A stretch of 64,000 nt of DNA, from the NCBI RefSeq assembly GCF_016918855.1, contig NZ_JADKYB010000028.1, positions 62,001 through 126,000 on the forward strand. The letters are read 5' to 3'. Under the pieces are notes generated by a model. The model was not told where the DNA came from. It was given only the letters and a program-made list of their open reading frames with translations, and did not search any database. Position numbers and translations under genes: made by a program. Every line of letters starts with the position of its first letter. Position 1 is the first letter of the stretch. Origin of the DNA: Actinacidiphila acididurans (GTDB lineage: Bacteria > Actinomycetota > Actinomycetes > Streptomycetales > Streptomycetaceae). Of this stretch, positions 11,022 to 19,883 are shown piece by piece.

Positions 11022-12200
11022 TCAGCGGCGCTTGCCCGAGGGGCGGCCGCGGCCGCGGCTGCCCCGGCTGGGCTGGTTGCGGGCGGCGCGGGAGGCCGAC
11101 GACGGGCCCTGGCCACGCTGGCCCACGACACCGGCGGCGGCCGGCGCGGCGTCGTCGTCCTCGTCGTGCTCCGCGTCCAGGTCGGCCGACTCCGCGTCGT
11201 CCTCGTGGGCGGCCTCCTCGGCCTTGCGGGCGTCGCCCTGGCGCTTGGCCAGCACCCGCTTGCGCAGCGCCTTCATGGCCGGGTCGCGCTCCTTGATCTC
11301 GGCCACGATCGGGGTGGCGATGAAGATCGAGGAGTAGGCACCGGCGGTCAGGCCGACGAACAGCGCGAGCGCGATGTCGTTCAGCATGCCGGCGCCCAGC
11401 AGGCCGCCACCGATGAACAGCAGCGCGGCGACCGGCAGCAGCGCCACCACGGTGGTGTTGATCGACCGGACCAGGGTGGAGTTGAGGCTGCGGTTGGCGA
11501 TGTCGCTGTACGTGAAGCGGTTCTGCCGGGTGACGTCCTTGCTGGCTTCCTTCAGGCCGTCGAAGACGACGACCGTGTCGTACAGCGAGTAACCCAGGAT
11601 GGTGAGCAGACCGATCACCGTACCGGGCGACACCTCGAAGCCGACGATGGCGTACACGCCGGTGGTGATCGTCAGGTCGTGCAGCAGGGCGATCAGCGCG
11701 GCCAGGGCCATGCGCCACTCGAAGGTGATGGCGAGGTAGATCACCACCAGCACCAGGAAGATGATCAGACCCTCGACCGCCTTGTGGGTGATCTGCTTGC
11801 CCCAGCTCGGACCGACGATCTCCGCGTCGATCTTGTTCTGGGGCATCCCCAGGTCCTTGGCGATCTCCTGCTGGACCTTCGTCGACTGCTGGGTGCTCAG
11901 CCCGCTGACCTGGATCCGCAGGCTGCCGGTGCCCAGCTTCTGGACGGTCGCGTCACGGCCGCCGGTGTCACCGGAGATCTTGCTCTGCGCGTCGGAGACC
12001 GAGATCGAGGTCTTGGCCGTGGTGAAGACCGCGCCGCCGGAGAAGTCGATGCTCTCCTTGAGACCGTTCACCGCCAGACCGACGATCGCCACGATCGTGA
12101 CCAGGATCGAGAACGAGTACCAGATCTTCCGCTTGCCGACGAAGTCGTAGCTGACCTCGCCGCGGTGCAGTCGGTGACCGAGAGTGCCGAGCTTGGACAT
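11022..12200 (-). CDS. secF: Protein translocase subunit SecF
   Basis: 392 aa from ATG 12200; this ATG shares one base with the secD stop (TGATG), so translation is coupled. Six transmembrane helices of the SecF/RND fold are visible: one at residues ~22-45 (IWYSFSILVTIVAIVGLAV), then an extracytoplasmic loop with the SecF marker IDFSGGAVF, then five helices (IIFLVLVVIYLAIT; ITTGVYAIVGFEVSPGTVIGLLTILGYSL; ALLPVAALLFIGGGLLGAG; IALALFVGLTAGAYSSIFIA). The C-terminal ~90 residues are first strongly acidic (HEDDAESADLDAEHDEDDD) and then Arg-rich, an extension typical of streptomycete SecF. With SecD it uses the proton-motive force to help late protein export. Confidence 0.96.
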   Translation of the reverse strand: MSKLGTLGHRLHRGEVSYDFVGKRKIWYSFSILVTIVAIVGLAVNGLKESIDFSGGAVFTTAKTSISVSDAQSKISGDTGGRDATVQKLGTGSLRIQVSGLSTQQSTKVQQEIAKDLGMPQNKIDAEIVGPSWGKQITHKAVEGLIIFLVLVVIYLAITFEWRMALAALIALLHDLTITTGVYAIVGFEVSPGTVIGLLTILGYSLYDTVVVFDGLKEASKDVTRQNRFTYSDIANRSLNSTLVRSINTTVVALLPVAALLFIGGGLLGAGMLNDIALALFVGLTAGAYSSIFIATPIVAEIKERDPAMKALRKRVLAKRQGDARKAEEAAHEDDAESADLDAEHDEDDDAAPAAAGVVGQRGQGPSSASRAARNQPSRGSRGRGRPSGKRR

Positions 12201-14005
12201 CAGGCTTCCTTCGTCTCGGTGTGCTGGCGGCGGACGCGGCGCAGCGGCGCCTGAACGCCCAGGCTCTCCGGGTTGAGCCCGGACCACTTGTGGCCCTGGG
12301 CATAGAAGGGACGCCTGGCCAGGATCGTCATGAGCGGCAGGGTGAACAGGAACACCACGGCGACGTCGAGCAGCGTGGTCAGGCCCAACGTGAACGCGAA
12401 GCCCTGGACCTTGCCGACCGACACCACGTACAGCACGGCCGCGGCGAGGAAGGACACGAAGTCCGACACGAGGATGGTGCGCCGGGCGCGCGGCCAGCCG
12501 CGGGCCACGGCGGGTTGCAGGGACCTGCCTTCGCGCAGGCCGTCCCTGATGCGTTCGAAGAACACGATGAAGGAGTCGGCGGTGATACCGATGGCGACGA
12601 TGGCACCGCAGACGGCCGGCAGGTTTAGCGCGAAGCCGATGGCCGAGCCGAGCAGGCACATGATCGTGTAGGTCAGGGCGGCCGACACCATCAGGCTGAG
12701 CACCGCGACGAAGCTCAGGCCGCGGTAGTACGCCAGCAGGTAGAGCACGACCAGGGCCAGGCCCACCGCGCCGGCGATCATGCCGCCGCGGAGCTGCTCG
12801 CCGCCGAGCGCGGCGGAGACGGTGGTCTGGTCGGAGATCTTGAAGGCCAGCGGCAGCGAGCCGTACTTGAGCACGTTGGCCAGGTCCTCGGCGGACTTCT
12901 GGGTGAAGCTGCCGGAGATCTGGGCGTTGCCGCCGGTCAGCGCGGAGGAGACGCGCGGGGCGGAGATCACGTCGCCGTCGAGGTCGATGGCGAACTGGTT
13001 GTTCGGCTGCTGCTGCGAGGCCAGGTCACCGGTGACCTTGGTGAACTGGCTGGCGCCGCTGCCGTCGAAGGTCAGGTTGACCACCCAGCCGTTGCCCTGC
13101 TGGGAGTCGAAGTTGGCGCTGGCGCCGGAGACCCGCTTGCCGTCGATCAGCGTGGGGCCGAGCAGGTACTTGTACCAGTGGTTCTGCTCCTGGCCGCAGG
13201 CGATGACCTGATCGGTGGGCTTGGCACCCTGGCTGGCGTTGGCCCGTGCCGATTTGTTGGTGCAGTCCAGCGCGGTGAACTTGTTCTGCAGCGCGACCGG
13301 GACGGACGCGGCGGGGGAGGTCGTCGACGGCGTGCCGGTGCTCGGGGTGCTGCCGGCCGGCGCACTCGGAGTGCCGGTGGGCAGCGGGGTCGGCGCCTTG
13401 GCCGGGGCCGCCGTCAGCGCGCCGGTGACGGCGCGGCCCTGCGGGCTGGCACTGCCCGAGGGCGTGGCCGAGGAGGAGGGAGTGGCCGTGGACTTCGCGC
13501 CGGAGGACGCCGAGGGAGAGGAGCTGGGCTTGCCGCTGGGCGTGGCCGACGGCTTCGGCGTGGCGCTCGACGACGGCTTCGGGGCGGCCTTCGCCGGCTC
13601 GCCGTCCTGCTCGGCGAGCACCTGGCGGAAGTCCAGCCGGGCCGTGGTGCCCACCTGCTGTGCGGCCTGCTGGGAGTTGGTGCCCTTGGGGATGTTGACG
13701 ATGATGTTGTCGGACCCCTGGGTCTGCACCTCGGCCTCGGAGACACCCAGACCGTTGACACGGCGGTTGATGATGTCAACCGCCGTGTTCATGTTGGCCT
13801 TGGTGACCGCGCTGCCCTGATCGGGTTTCGCGGTCAGGGTGATGCTGGTGCCACCGGCGAGGTCGATGCCCAGCCGTGGGGTCCGCTGGCCGGAGATGAA
13901 GATCCCTCCGGTCAGCGCCACCAGGGCGACGAGGATCACGGCCAGAGCACGCCCGGGGTAACCCTGGCTCCCCGAGGACCTGCGGCCCTTGTTGGCTGCT
14001 GCCAC
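12200..14005 (-). CDS. secD: Protein translocase subunit SecD with Pro/Ser/Thr-rich insertion
   Basis: 601 aa from GTG 14005 (MAAANKGRRSSGSQGYPG, the recalled streptomycete start); an in-frame GTG at 14050 would add 15 residues but looks less likely. The SecD markers are present: one N-terminal membrane helix (ALAVILVALVALTGGIFISG), PRLGIDLAGGTSITL, the P1 head with VNIPKGTNSQQAAQ, and five C-terminal helices (LVVLYLLAYYRGLSFVAVLS; FALNLPAVCGAIVAIGI). Between residues ~135 and 240 sits an insertion of Pro, Ser, Thr, Ala and Lys repeats (PSASSGAKSTATPSSSATPS) in the extracytoplasmic loop. It is part of the yajC-secD-secF cluster and ends overlapping the secF start. Confidence 0.95.
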   Translation of the reverse strand: MAAANKGRRSSGSQGYPGRALAVILVALVALTGGIFISGQRTPRLGIDLAGGTSITLTAKPDQGSAVTKANMNTAVDIINRRVNGLGVSEAEVQTQGSDNIIVNIPKGTNSQQAAQQVGTTARLDFRQVLAEQDGEPAKAAPKPSSSATPKPSATPSGKPSSSPSASSGAKSTATPSSSATPSGSASPQGRAVTGALTAAPAKAPTPLPTGTPSAPAGSTPSTGTPSTTSPAASVPVALQNKFTALDCTNKSARANASQGAKPTDQVIACGQEQNHWYKYLLGPTLIDGKRVSGASANFDSQQGNGWVVNLTFDGSGASQFTKVTGDLASQQQPNNQFAIDLDGDVISAPRVSSALTGGNAQISGSFTQKSAEDLANVLKYGSLPLAFKISDQTTVSAALGGEQLRGGMIAGAVGLALVVLYLLAYYRGLSFVAVLSLMVSAALTYTIMCLLGSAIGFALNLPAVCGAIVAIGITADSFIVFFERIRDGLREGRSLQPAVARGWPRARRTILVSDFVSFLAAAVLYVVSVGKVQGFAFTLGLTTLLDVAVVFLFTLPLMTILARRPFYAQGHKWSGLNPESLGVQAPLRRVRRQHTETKEA

Positions 14006-14083
14006 CTTCTTGATTCTCCCTGTTGTACCGCCCCCGATCCGCGCGCTCACGGGTGGCGTCGAGTGTTGTGAGAGCCTGGCAGG

Positions 14084-14545
14084 TTACTTCGAGTCGGTGC
14101 TGGAGGCGCCGGCGGCCGCGTCGGAGACGTCCTTCTCCGTGTCCGCGGACTTCGTCAGATCGATGTGCTCGTCCCGCTCACCCGTGGCGCCGTGATCGTC
14201 CGCGGCCGGCGCGGCGGTGTCCGCCGCGTCCTCGGTGTGCTCGGTGTCCTCGGACTCCTCCGGTTCGATGCCGTGCACGATCCGGTTGAACTCGTCCTCG
14301 GACAGCACCGTCCCGATGGCGTTCTTGGCGAAGTGGGCGTGCACGCCGTCCGTCAGCTCCAGCAGCACCGTCTCCTCGTTGACCTCCTTCACCACGGCGT
14401 ACATGCCGCCGATGGTGCGGACGCCGGCGCCCGGCTCCATCTTGTTGCGCATCTCCAACGTCTGGCGCTGCTTGTTCCGGGCGGACCGGGTCATGAGGAA
14501 CATGACTCCGATCATGACGACGAAGACGAGGATCAGAGGATTCAC
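14084..14545 (-). CDS. yajC: Preprotein translocase subunit YajC
   Basis: 153 aa from GTG 14545. A single N-terminal membrane helix (LILVFVVMIGVMFLMT) is followed by the YajC core: RNKMEPGAGVRTIGGMYAVV and the small beta domain up to about residue 85. The remaining ~65 residues are strongly acidic (EPEESEDTEHTEDAAD), longer than in proteobacterial YajC (~110 aa) but usual for streptomycetes. It joins the SecDF-YajC complex that assists SecYEG. It is first in the cluster, 79 bp before secD. Confidence 0.93.
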   Translation of the reverse strand: MNPLILVFVVMIGVMFLMTRSARNKQRQTLEMRNKMEPGAGVRTIGGMYAVVKEVNEETVLLELTDGVHAHFAKNAIGTVLSEDEFNRIVHGIEPEESEDTEHTEDAADTAAPAADDHGATGERDEHIDLTKSADTEKDVSDAAAGASSTDSK

Positions 14546-14709
14546 GGTTAGGACGTTCCTTCGCGCGGCCGGCGTGGGGGCTGGCCTTGGTGTGGGATGT
14601 GAGCGCCGCTCCAGAGGAAGGGGCGTCGGCGGAGTTTAAGCTCTGACTTGCCGCTGGAACAACGCCAAGCATGGCACCGGGGTTCCTGAACGGGCGATTC
14701 CGGCCGAGG

Positions 14710-15789
14710 TCACGGCCCGAACAGCCCGGTCTGTCCCGGTCCGCCTGCTCCGCCTCCTTGCGGTGGGGTCAGGCCCAGGTGGGCCCAGGCCGCCGGGGTG
14801 GCGATCCGGCCCCGTGGAGTACGGGCCAGCAGGCCCTCGCGGACCAGGAAGGGTTCGGCGACCTCCTCCACAGTCTCACGCTCCTCCCCCACTGCGACCG
14901 CCAATGTGGACAAACCCACAGGACCTCCCCCGAAAAGGTTGAGCAGGGCGTGCAGGACGGCCCGGTCCAGCCGGTCCAGACCGCGCTCGTCCACCTCGTA
15001 GACCTCCAGGGCCTTGGCGGCGATCTCCTGAGTGATCACGCCGTCCGCGCGGACCTGGGCGTAGTCGCGGACCCGGCGCAGCAGCCGGTTGGCGATCCGG
15101 GGCGTGCCGCGGGAGCGGCCGGCGATCTCGGCAGCGCCTTCCACGGCGACGGAGACGTCCAGCAGTCCGGCCGAGCGGTGGATCACCCGTTCGAGTTCGG
15201 CCGGCCCGTAGAACTCCATGTGGGCGGTGAAGCCGAACCGGTCGCGCAGCGGCGGCGGCAGCAGGCCGGCCCGGGTGGTGGCGCCGACCAGGGTGAAGGG
15301 CGGCAGCTCCAGCGGGATGGCGGTGGCGCCGGGGCCCTTGCCGACCACCACGTCGACCCGGAAGTCCTCCATCGCCATGTACAGCATCTCCTCGGCGGGC
15401 CGGGACATCCGGTGGATCTCGTCGAGGAACAGCACCTCGCCCTCCTGGAGGGAGGACAGGATCGCGGCCAGGTCGCCGGCGTGCTGGATGGCCGGGCCGG
15501 AGGTGATCCGGATCGGCACGCCCATCTCGGCGGCGATGATCATGGACAGGGTGGTCTTGCCGAGGCCGGGGGCGCCGGAGAGCAGGACGTGGTCGGCGGT
15601 GGCGCCCCGCTGCCGGGCGGCCTTGAGCACCAGGTCGAGCTGCTGGCGGACCCGCTCCTGGCCGATGAACTCGTTCAGGTCCTTGGGGCGCAGGGCCGCC
15701 TCCACCGCCTGGTCCTCGCGGTCGGCGGCGGCGCCGACCAGTCGCTCGGGGCCGGCGTCGGGGGCTGTGTCGGAGGCGTCCCAGTTCAT
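14710..15789 (-). CDS. ruvB: Holliday junction branch-migration ATPase RuvB
   Basis: 359 aa from ATG 15789. It drives Holliday junction migration together with RuvA. Walker A GAPGLGKTT, Walker B LFLDEIHR and sensor 1 LVGATTRAG are intact, as is the C-terminal winged-helix region (GGGPVGLSTLAVAVGEE; EPFLVREGLLARTPRGR). The core begins at ALRPKDLNEFIGQ after a ~30-residue variable N-terminus. The C-terminal 20 residues are Gly-rich (PPQGGGAGGPGQ). It lies 100 bp after ruvA on the same strand, in the usual ruvC-ruvA-ruvB order. Confidence 0.97.
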   Translation of the reverse strand: MNWDASDTAPDAGPERLVGAAADREDQAVEAALRPKDLNEFIGQERVRQQLDLVLKAARQRGATADHVLLSGAPGLGKTTLSMIIAAEMGVPIRITSGPAIQHAGDLAAILSSLQEGEVLFLDEIHRMSRPAEEMLYMAMEDFRVDVVVGKGPGATAIPLELPPFTLVGATTRAGLLPPPLRDRFGFTAHMEFYGPAELERVIHRSAGLLDVSVAVEGAAEIAGRSRGTPRIANRLLRRVRDYAQVRADGVITQEIAAKALEVYEVDERGLDRLDRAVLHALLNLFGGGPVGLSTLAVAVGEERETVEEVAEPFLVREGLLARTPRGRIATPAAWAHLGLTPPQGGGAGGPGQTGLFGP

Positions 15790-15889
15790 GGTGGTCTTCG
15801 TGATCTCTCGGTCCGGGGGCGGCCGGCCCGGGCGGGCCGGCGGCGGGGTCAGGGGCGCGTACGGGCCGGGTGCGGCGCCCGGCGGCGGG

Positions 15890-16498
15890 TCAGCGGGTGC
15901 GGTTGAGGCTCTGCAGGGCGGCCCGCAGCAGGGTGCCCAGGTCGGGAGCGGCGGCGGCCTCGGCCTGCGGGGTGACCGCGGCGACCGCGTCGTCGGCCTC
16001 GCGGGCGGCGTAGCCCAGGCCCAGCAGCGCCGCGTGGAGCTGGTCGTTCCAGGACAGGTCCGCCCGGGCGGCCGGGATCGCGGCGCCGCGGCCGACCGGT
16101 GCGCCGAGCCGGTCCTTCAGCTCCAGCAGCAGCCGCTGGGCGCCCTTCTTGCCGATGCCGGGCACGGCGGTGAGCGCCTTCTCGTCGCCCGCGGCCACCG
16201 CGGCCCGCAGCGCGTCGGGCGCGTGCACCGCGAGCATGGTCTGGGCGAGCCGGGGCCCGACCCCGCTGACGGTCTGCAGCAGCTCGAAGACCTGCCGCTC
16301 GTCGTCGTCCGCGAAGCCGTACAGGGTCAGCGAGTCCTCGCGCACCACCAGGGAGGTGGCCAGCCGGGCCGGCTGTCCGACGCGCAGTTCGGCAAGGGTG
16401 CCGGGCGCGCACTGGACGGCCATCCCGATGCCGCCGACCTCGACGACCGCGGCGTCGGGGGCGAGCGCGGCGACCGTGCCGCTGACGAAGGCGATCAT
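15890..16498 (-). CDS. ruvA: Holliday junction DNA-binding protein RuvA
   Basis: 202 aa from ATG 16498, which overlaps the ruvC stop as ATGA. The N-terminal OB domain (MIAFVSGTVAAL...VEVGGIGMAV) is followed by tandem helix-hairpin-helix motifs (TVSGVGPRLAQTML; AVPGIGKKGAQRLLLEL) that bind the four-way junction. The C-terminal domain III (HAALLGLGYAAREADDAV) contacts RuvB. Length is typical. The longer upstream open frame overlaps ruvC and is not coding. Confidence 0.96.
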   Translation of the reverse strand: MIAFVSGTVAALAPDAAVVEVGGIGMAVQCAPGTLAELRVGQPARLATSLVVREDSLTLYGFADDDERQVFELLQTVSGVGPRLAQTMLAVHAPDALRAAVAAGDEKALTAVPGIGKKGAQRLLLELKDRLGAPVGRGAAIPAARADLSWNDQLHAALLGLGYAAREADDAVAAVTPQAEAAAAPDLGTLLRAALQSLNRTR

Positions 16499-17088
16499 GG
16501 GGCGGACTCCTGGGCCGGTGCGGGGGCGGGCGGTGCGGTGGAGGGCTTGGAAGCGGGCGGTATGGAAGCGGGCGGGCGGCGGTGCGTCTGGATGGCCTGC
16601 TGGAGGCGGTTGGTGGCGGCGCCGCGCCAGATGTGGCAGATGGCCAGCGCCAGCGCGTCGGCGGCGTCGGCCGGGCGGGGCGGGGCGTCGAGCCGCAGCA
16701 GCCGGGTGACCATCGCGCCGACCTGGGCCTTGTCGGCCCGGCCGCTGCCGGTGACGGCGGCCTTGACCTCGCTGGGGGTGTGCAGGTGGACCGGCAGGCC
16801 GCGGCGGCTGGCGCACAGGATGGCCACCGCGCTGGCCTGGGCGGTGCCCATCACGGTACGGACGTTGTGCTGGCTGAAAACACGCTCCACGGCGACCGCG
16901 TCGGGCCGGTGGGCGTCCAGCCACTCCTCGATGCCGCGCTCTATCAGCACCAGCCGGCGGCCGACGTCCTCCTCGGCCGGGGTGCGCACCACCCCGACGC
17001 CGACCATGGTCAGCCGGCGGCCGGCGGTCCCGTCCACCACGCCGACGCCGCACCGGGTCAGCCCCGGGTCCACGCCCAGCACCCGCAC
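16495..17088 (-). CDS. ruvC: Crossover junction endodeoxyribonuclease RuvC
   Basis: 197 aa from GTG 17088 (MRVLGVDPGLTRCG); a GGGAGGGGAG stretch a few bases upstream supports this start over the longer in-frame options at 17181 or 17112. The RNase H-fold acidic residues are visible: VDPGLTRCG (first Asp), AVERVFSQHN (Glu) and KPADAADALALA-type ending, here RPADAADALALAICH (two Asp). It resolves Holliday junctions made by RecA and migrated by RuvAB. The C-terminal ~25 residues are Pro/Ala-rich and variable. The stop overlaps the ruvA start by four bases. Confidence 0.95.
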   Translation of the reverse strand: MRVLGVDPGLTRCGVGVVDGTAGRRLTMVGVGVVRTPAEEDVGRRLVLIERGIEEWLDAHRPDAVAVERVFSQHNVRTVMGTAQASAVAILCASRRGLPVHLHTPSEVKAAVTGSGRADKAQVGAMVTRLLRLDAPPRPADAADALALAICHIWRGAATNRLQQAIQTHRRPPASIPPASKPSTAPPAPAPAQESAP

Positions 17089-17187
17089 CGCGCTCCCCTC
17101 CCTCCGCGTCATCCGGCCCCTGCGGCCCCGGACTTCGCGCTCCGCAGCCTGTTCCCGCAGGCTATCGGTTGGCACCGACAAACGCCG

Positions 17188-17224
17188 GAGGGGCCGGCCG
17201 GGTGTCGCTCCCGGCCGGCCCCTC
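17188..17224. terminator. Strong hairpin between yebC and ruvC
   Basis: Perfect 15-bp inverted repeat gaggggccggccggg (17188-17202) / cccggccggcccctc (17210-17224) with a 7-nt loop, 23 bp after the yebC stop on the minus strand. It should separate yebC from the ruv genes. Confidence 0.85.
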
Positions 17225-17247
17225 CACGTACGCCTCAGGCGTCGACC

Positions 17248-17997
17248 TCAGTCGATCGACGCCATGACCTCGTCCGCGACGTCGAAGTTGGCGAAGACGT
17301 TCTGCACGTCGTCGCTGTCCTCCAGCGCGTCGATCAGCTTGAAGATCTTGCGCGCGCCCTCTTCGTCCAGCTCGACCTGCATGGTGGGCAGGAAGTTGGC
17401 GTCCGCCGAGTCGTAGTCGATCCCGGCGTCCTGGAGCGCCTTGCGGACCGGGACCAGGTCGCCGGCCTCGCTGATCACCTCGAAGGACTCGCCGAGGTCG
17501 TTGACCTCCTCGGCGCCCGCGTCGAGGACGGCGCCGAGCACGTCGTCCTCGCTCAGCTCGCCCTTGGGGACGATCACCACGCCCTTGCGGTTGAACAGGT
17601 ACGCCACCGAGCCCGGGTCGGCCATCGAGCCGCCGTTGCGGGTCATGGCGACGCGGACGTCGGAGGCGGCGCGGTTGCGGTTGTCGGTCAGGCACTCGAT
17701 GAGCACCGCGACGCCGTTCGGCCCGTAGCCCTCGTACATGATCGTCTGGTAGTCGGCGCCGCCGGCCTCCAGGCCCGCGCCCCGCTTGACCGCGCTGTCG
17801 ATGTTCTTGTTCGGCACCGACTGCTTCTTGGCCTTCTGGATCGCGTCGAAGAGCGTCGGATTGCCGTCGGGATCGGAGCCGCCGACCCGCGCCGCGACCT
17901 CGATGTTCTTGATCAGCTTCGCGAAGAGCTTGCCGCGCTTGGCATCGATCACGGCCTTCTTGTGCTTCGTCGTAGCCCATTTAGAGTGGCCGGACAT
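17248..17997 (-). CDS. YebC/PmpR family protein (TACO1-like)
   Basis: 249 aa from ATG 17997. The N-terminus MSGHSKWATTKHKKAVIDAK is the invariant family signature, followed by the three-domain YebC fold: FDAIQKAKKQSVPNKNID, MYEGYGPNGVAVLIECLTDN, NRNGGSMADPGSVAYLF-like region and the C-terminal QVELDEEGARKIFKLIDAL. Some members are described as transcription regulators (PmpR), others as translation factors that relieve ribosome stalling at proline runs; the sequence does not decide between them. It sits between pdxT and ruvC, as in mycobacteria (Rv2603c). Bounded downstream by a strong terminator. Confidence 0.95.
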   Translation of the reverse strand: MSGHSKWATTKHKKAVIDAKRGKLFAKLIKNIEVAARVGGSDPDGNPTLFDAIQKAKKQSVPNKNIDSAVKRGAGLEAGGADYQTIMYEGYGPNGVAVLIECLTDNRNRAASDVRVAMTRNGGSMADPGSVAYLFNRKGVVIVPKGELSEDDVLGAVLDAGAEEVNDLGESFEVISEAGDLVPVRKALQDAGIDYDSADANFLPTMQVELDEEGARKIFKLIDALEDSDDVQNVFANFDVADEVMASID

Positions 17998-18064
17998 CCG
18001 ACAGTCTCCTTCGCGTCACCAAATAGCTGTTCTTCGTCGCTCAAGCGATCCTACCGGGAGAGGG

Positions 18065-18697
18065 TCAGCTCTCGGTGCGCACCATGTGCACGAAGAGTTC
18101 GTGGACCCGGTGATCGCCGGTCAGCTCCGGGTGGAAGGACGTGGCGAGCGCCGTGCCCTGCCGTACCGCCACGATGTGACCGCCGTGCTCGGCGAGCACC
18201 TCGGTGCCCGCGCCCACCGACTCCACCCAGGGGGCGCGGATGAAGACTCCCTCGACCGGGCCGCCGGGGACGCCGGTCACGTCGACCAGCGCCTCGAAGG
18301 ACTCGTTCTGCCGGCCGAAGGCGTTGCGGCGGACGATCATGTCGATGCCGCCGAAGGTCTCCTGGCCGGAGATAGGGGTCTCCCCGGGCCCCCAGGGCCC
18401 AGGGGAAGGGTCGAGGATCTTGTCGGCGAGCATGATCAGCCCGGCGCAGGTGCCGTAGACCGGCAGGCCCTCGCGGATCGCGGCGCGCAGCGGGTCCATC
18501 AGGCCGAACAGCACGGCGAGCTTGGAGATCGTGGTGGACTCGCCGCCGGGCAGCGTCAGGCCGGCCAGCCCGGCCAGCTCCTCGGGGCGGCGCACCGGCC
18601 TGACCGCGGCGCCCGCCGCGGTCAGGGCCGCCTGGTGCTCCCGTACGTCGCCCTGGAGCGCCAGGACGCCGATGACGGGCTGTGCGGTCACGCTCAC
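18065..18697 (-). CDS. pdxT: Pyridoxal 5'-phosphate synthase glutaminase subunit PdxT
   Basis: 210 aa from GTG 18697, overlapping the pdxS stop as GTGA. It is a class I glutamine amidotransferase that supplies ammonia to PdxS. The family signature GVLALQGDVREH is at the N-terminus, the substrate loop is LPGGESTTI, the nucleophile is in YGTCAGLIML and the catalytic His/Glu are in TSFHPELTGD. An insertion-like stretch DPSPGPWGPGETP sits in the middle of the domain. Length is standard (about 200 aa). Translation is clearly coupled to pdxS. Confidence 0.96.
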   Translation of the reverse strand: MSVTAQPVIGVLALQGDVREHQAALTAAGAAVRPVRRPEELAGLAGLTLPGGESTTISKLAVLFGLMDPLRAAIREGLPVYGTCAGLIMLADKILDPSPGPWGPGETPISGQETFGGIDMIVRRNAFGRQNESFEALVDVTGVPGGPVEGVFIRAPWVESVGAGTEVLAEHGGHIVAVRQGTALATSFHPELTGDHRVHELFVHMVRTES

Positions 18698-19605
18698 CAG
18701 CCCCGGCTCGCGTAGCGCTCGGTCTCCGGCAGGATGTCGATGTTGATGCCGACCATGGCCTCGCCCAGGTTGCGGGAGGCGTCTGCGATGACCTTGGGGT
18801 CGTCGAAGAAGGTGGTGGCGCGCACGATGGCGGCGGCGCGCTTGGCCGGGTCGCCGGACTTGAAGATGCCCGAGCCCACGAAGACGCCCTCGGCGCCGAG
18901 CTGGCGCATCAGGGCGGCGTCGGCGGGAGTGGCCACGCCACCGGCGGAGAACAGCACGACCGGCAGCTTGCCGAGCTCCGCGACCTCCTTGACCAGCTCG
19001 TACGGGGCGCGCAGCTCCTTGGCGGCGGCGTACAGCTCGTTGTTGTCCAGGCCGCGCAGCCGGGAGATCTCGCCCTTGATCTGGCGCAGGTGGCGGACCG
19101 CCTCCACCACGTTGCCGGTGCCGGCCTCGCCCTTGGAGCGGATCATGGCCGCGCCCTCGGCGATCCGGCGCAGGGCCTCGCCCAGGTTGGTGGCGCCGCA
19201 CACGAAGGGGGTGGTGAAGGCCCACTTGTCGGAGTGGTTGACCTCGTCGGCGGGGGTGAGCACCTCGGACTCGTCGATGTAGTCCACGCCCAGCGCCTGG
19301 AGCACCTGGGCCTCGACGAAGTGGCCGATGCGGGACTTGGCCATGACCGGGATGGAGACGGCCTCGATGATGCCGTCGATCATGTCGGGGTCGGACATCC
19401 GGGCCACCCCGCCGTCCTTGCGGATGTCCGCGGGCACCCGTTCCAGGGCCATGACGGCCACGGCGCCGGCGTCCTCGGCGATCTTCGCCTGCTCGGGGGT
19501 GACGACATCCATGATCACGCCGCCCTTGAGCTGCTCGGCCATGCCGCGCTTGACGCGCGCGGTGCCGGTCTCCGGGGTCTGGGCGGTGGACGGGGTGGTG
19601 GACAC
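18694..19605 (-). CDS. pdxS: Pyridoxal 5'-phosphate synthase subunit PdxS
   Basis: 303 aa from GTG 19605 with AGGAG ten bases before. It makes PLP from ribose-5-phosphate, glyceraldehyde-3-phosphate and ammonia. Conserved pieces: KRGMAEQLKGGVIMDV (N-terminus), the catalytic Lys in IPVMAKSRIGHFVEAQ, YIDESEVLTPAD, HSDKWAFTTPFVCG and the phosphate-binding LFSAGGVATPADAALM. Length and core are typical. It is followed by pdxT with a four-base overlap; 278 bp upstream of the start separate it from the LemA-like gene and presumably hold its promoter. Confidence 0.97.
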   Translation of the reverse strand: MSTTPSTAQTPETGTARVKRGMAEQLKGGVIMDVVTPEQAKIAEDAGAVAVMALERVPADIRKDGGVARMSDPDMIDGIIEAVSIPVMAKSRIGHFVEAQVLQALGVDYIDESEVLTPADEVNHSDKWAFTTPFVCGATNLGEALRRIAEGAAMIRSKGEAGTGNVVEAVRHLRQIKGEISRLRGLDNNELYAAAKELRAPYELVKEVAELGKLPVVLFSAGGVATPADAALMRQLGAEGVFVGSGIFKSGDPAKRAAAIVRATTFFDDPKVIADASRNLGEAMVGINIDILPETERYASRGW

Positions 19606-19883
19606 GGTGATCTCACTCCTGCCGAAAGGGGGTATTCCGGTTCTCATCCTCCGGCTGGTCCACTGCGGCCGGAAAGGGCCAATTCGGCTCAGGTGGCTTC
19701 TCATGGGGACACCGGCGCCCCTGCCGCCCCGGGGGTCCCAGGAGGTGTCGCCGGGCGCTCGTCGGGAGGGTTACGCAGGGGCTGCCGGGGGCGCGCGGGC
19801 GGGTTACGGGGCGGGACGCCGGGCGGGCGCGGCACGACAGCCGGGCGATCCGGACGTCGGCTGTCGGGCGGCCCGGTCCGGTC

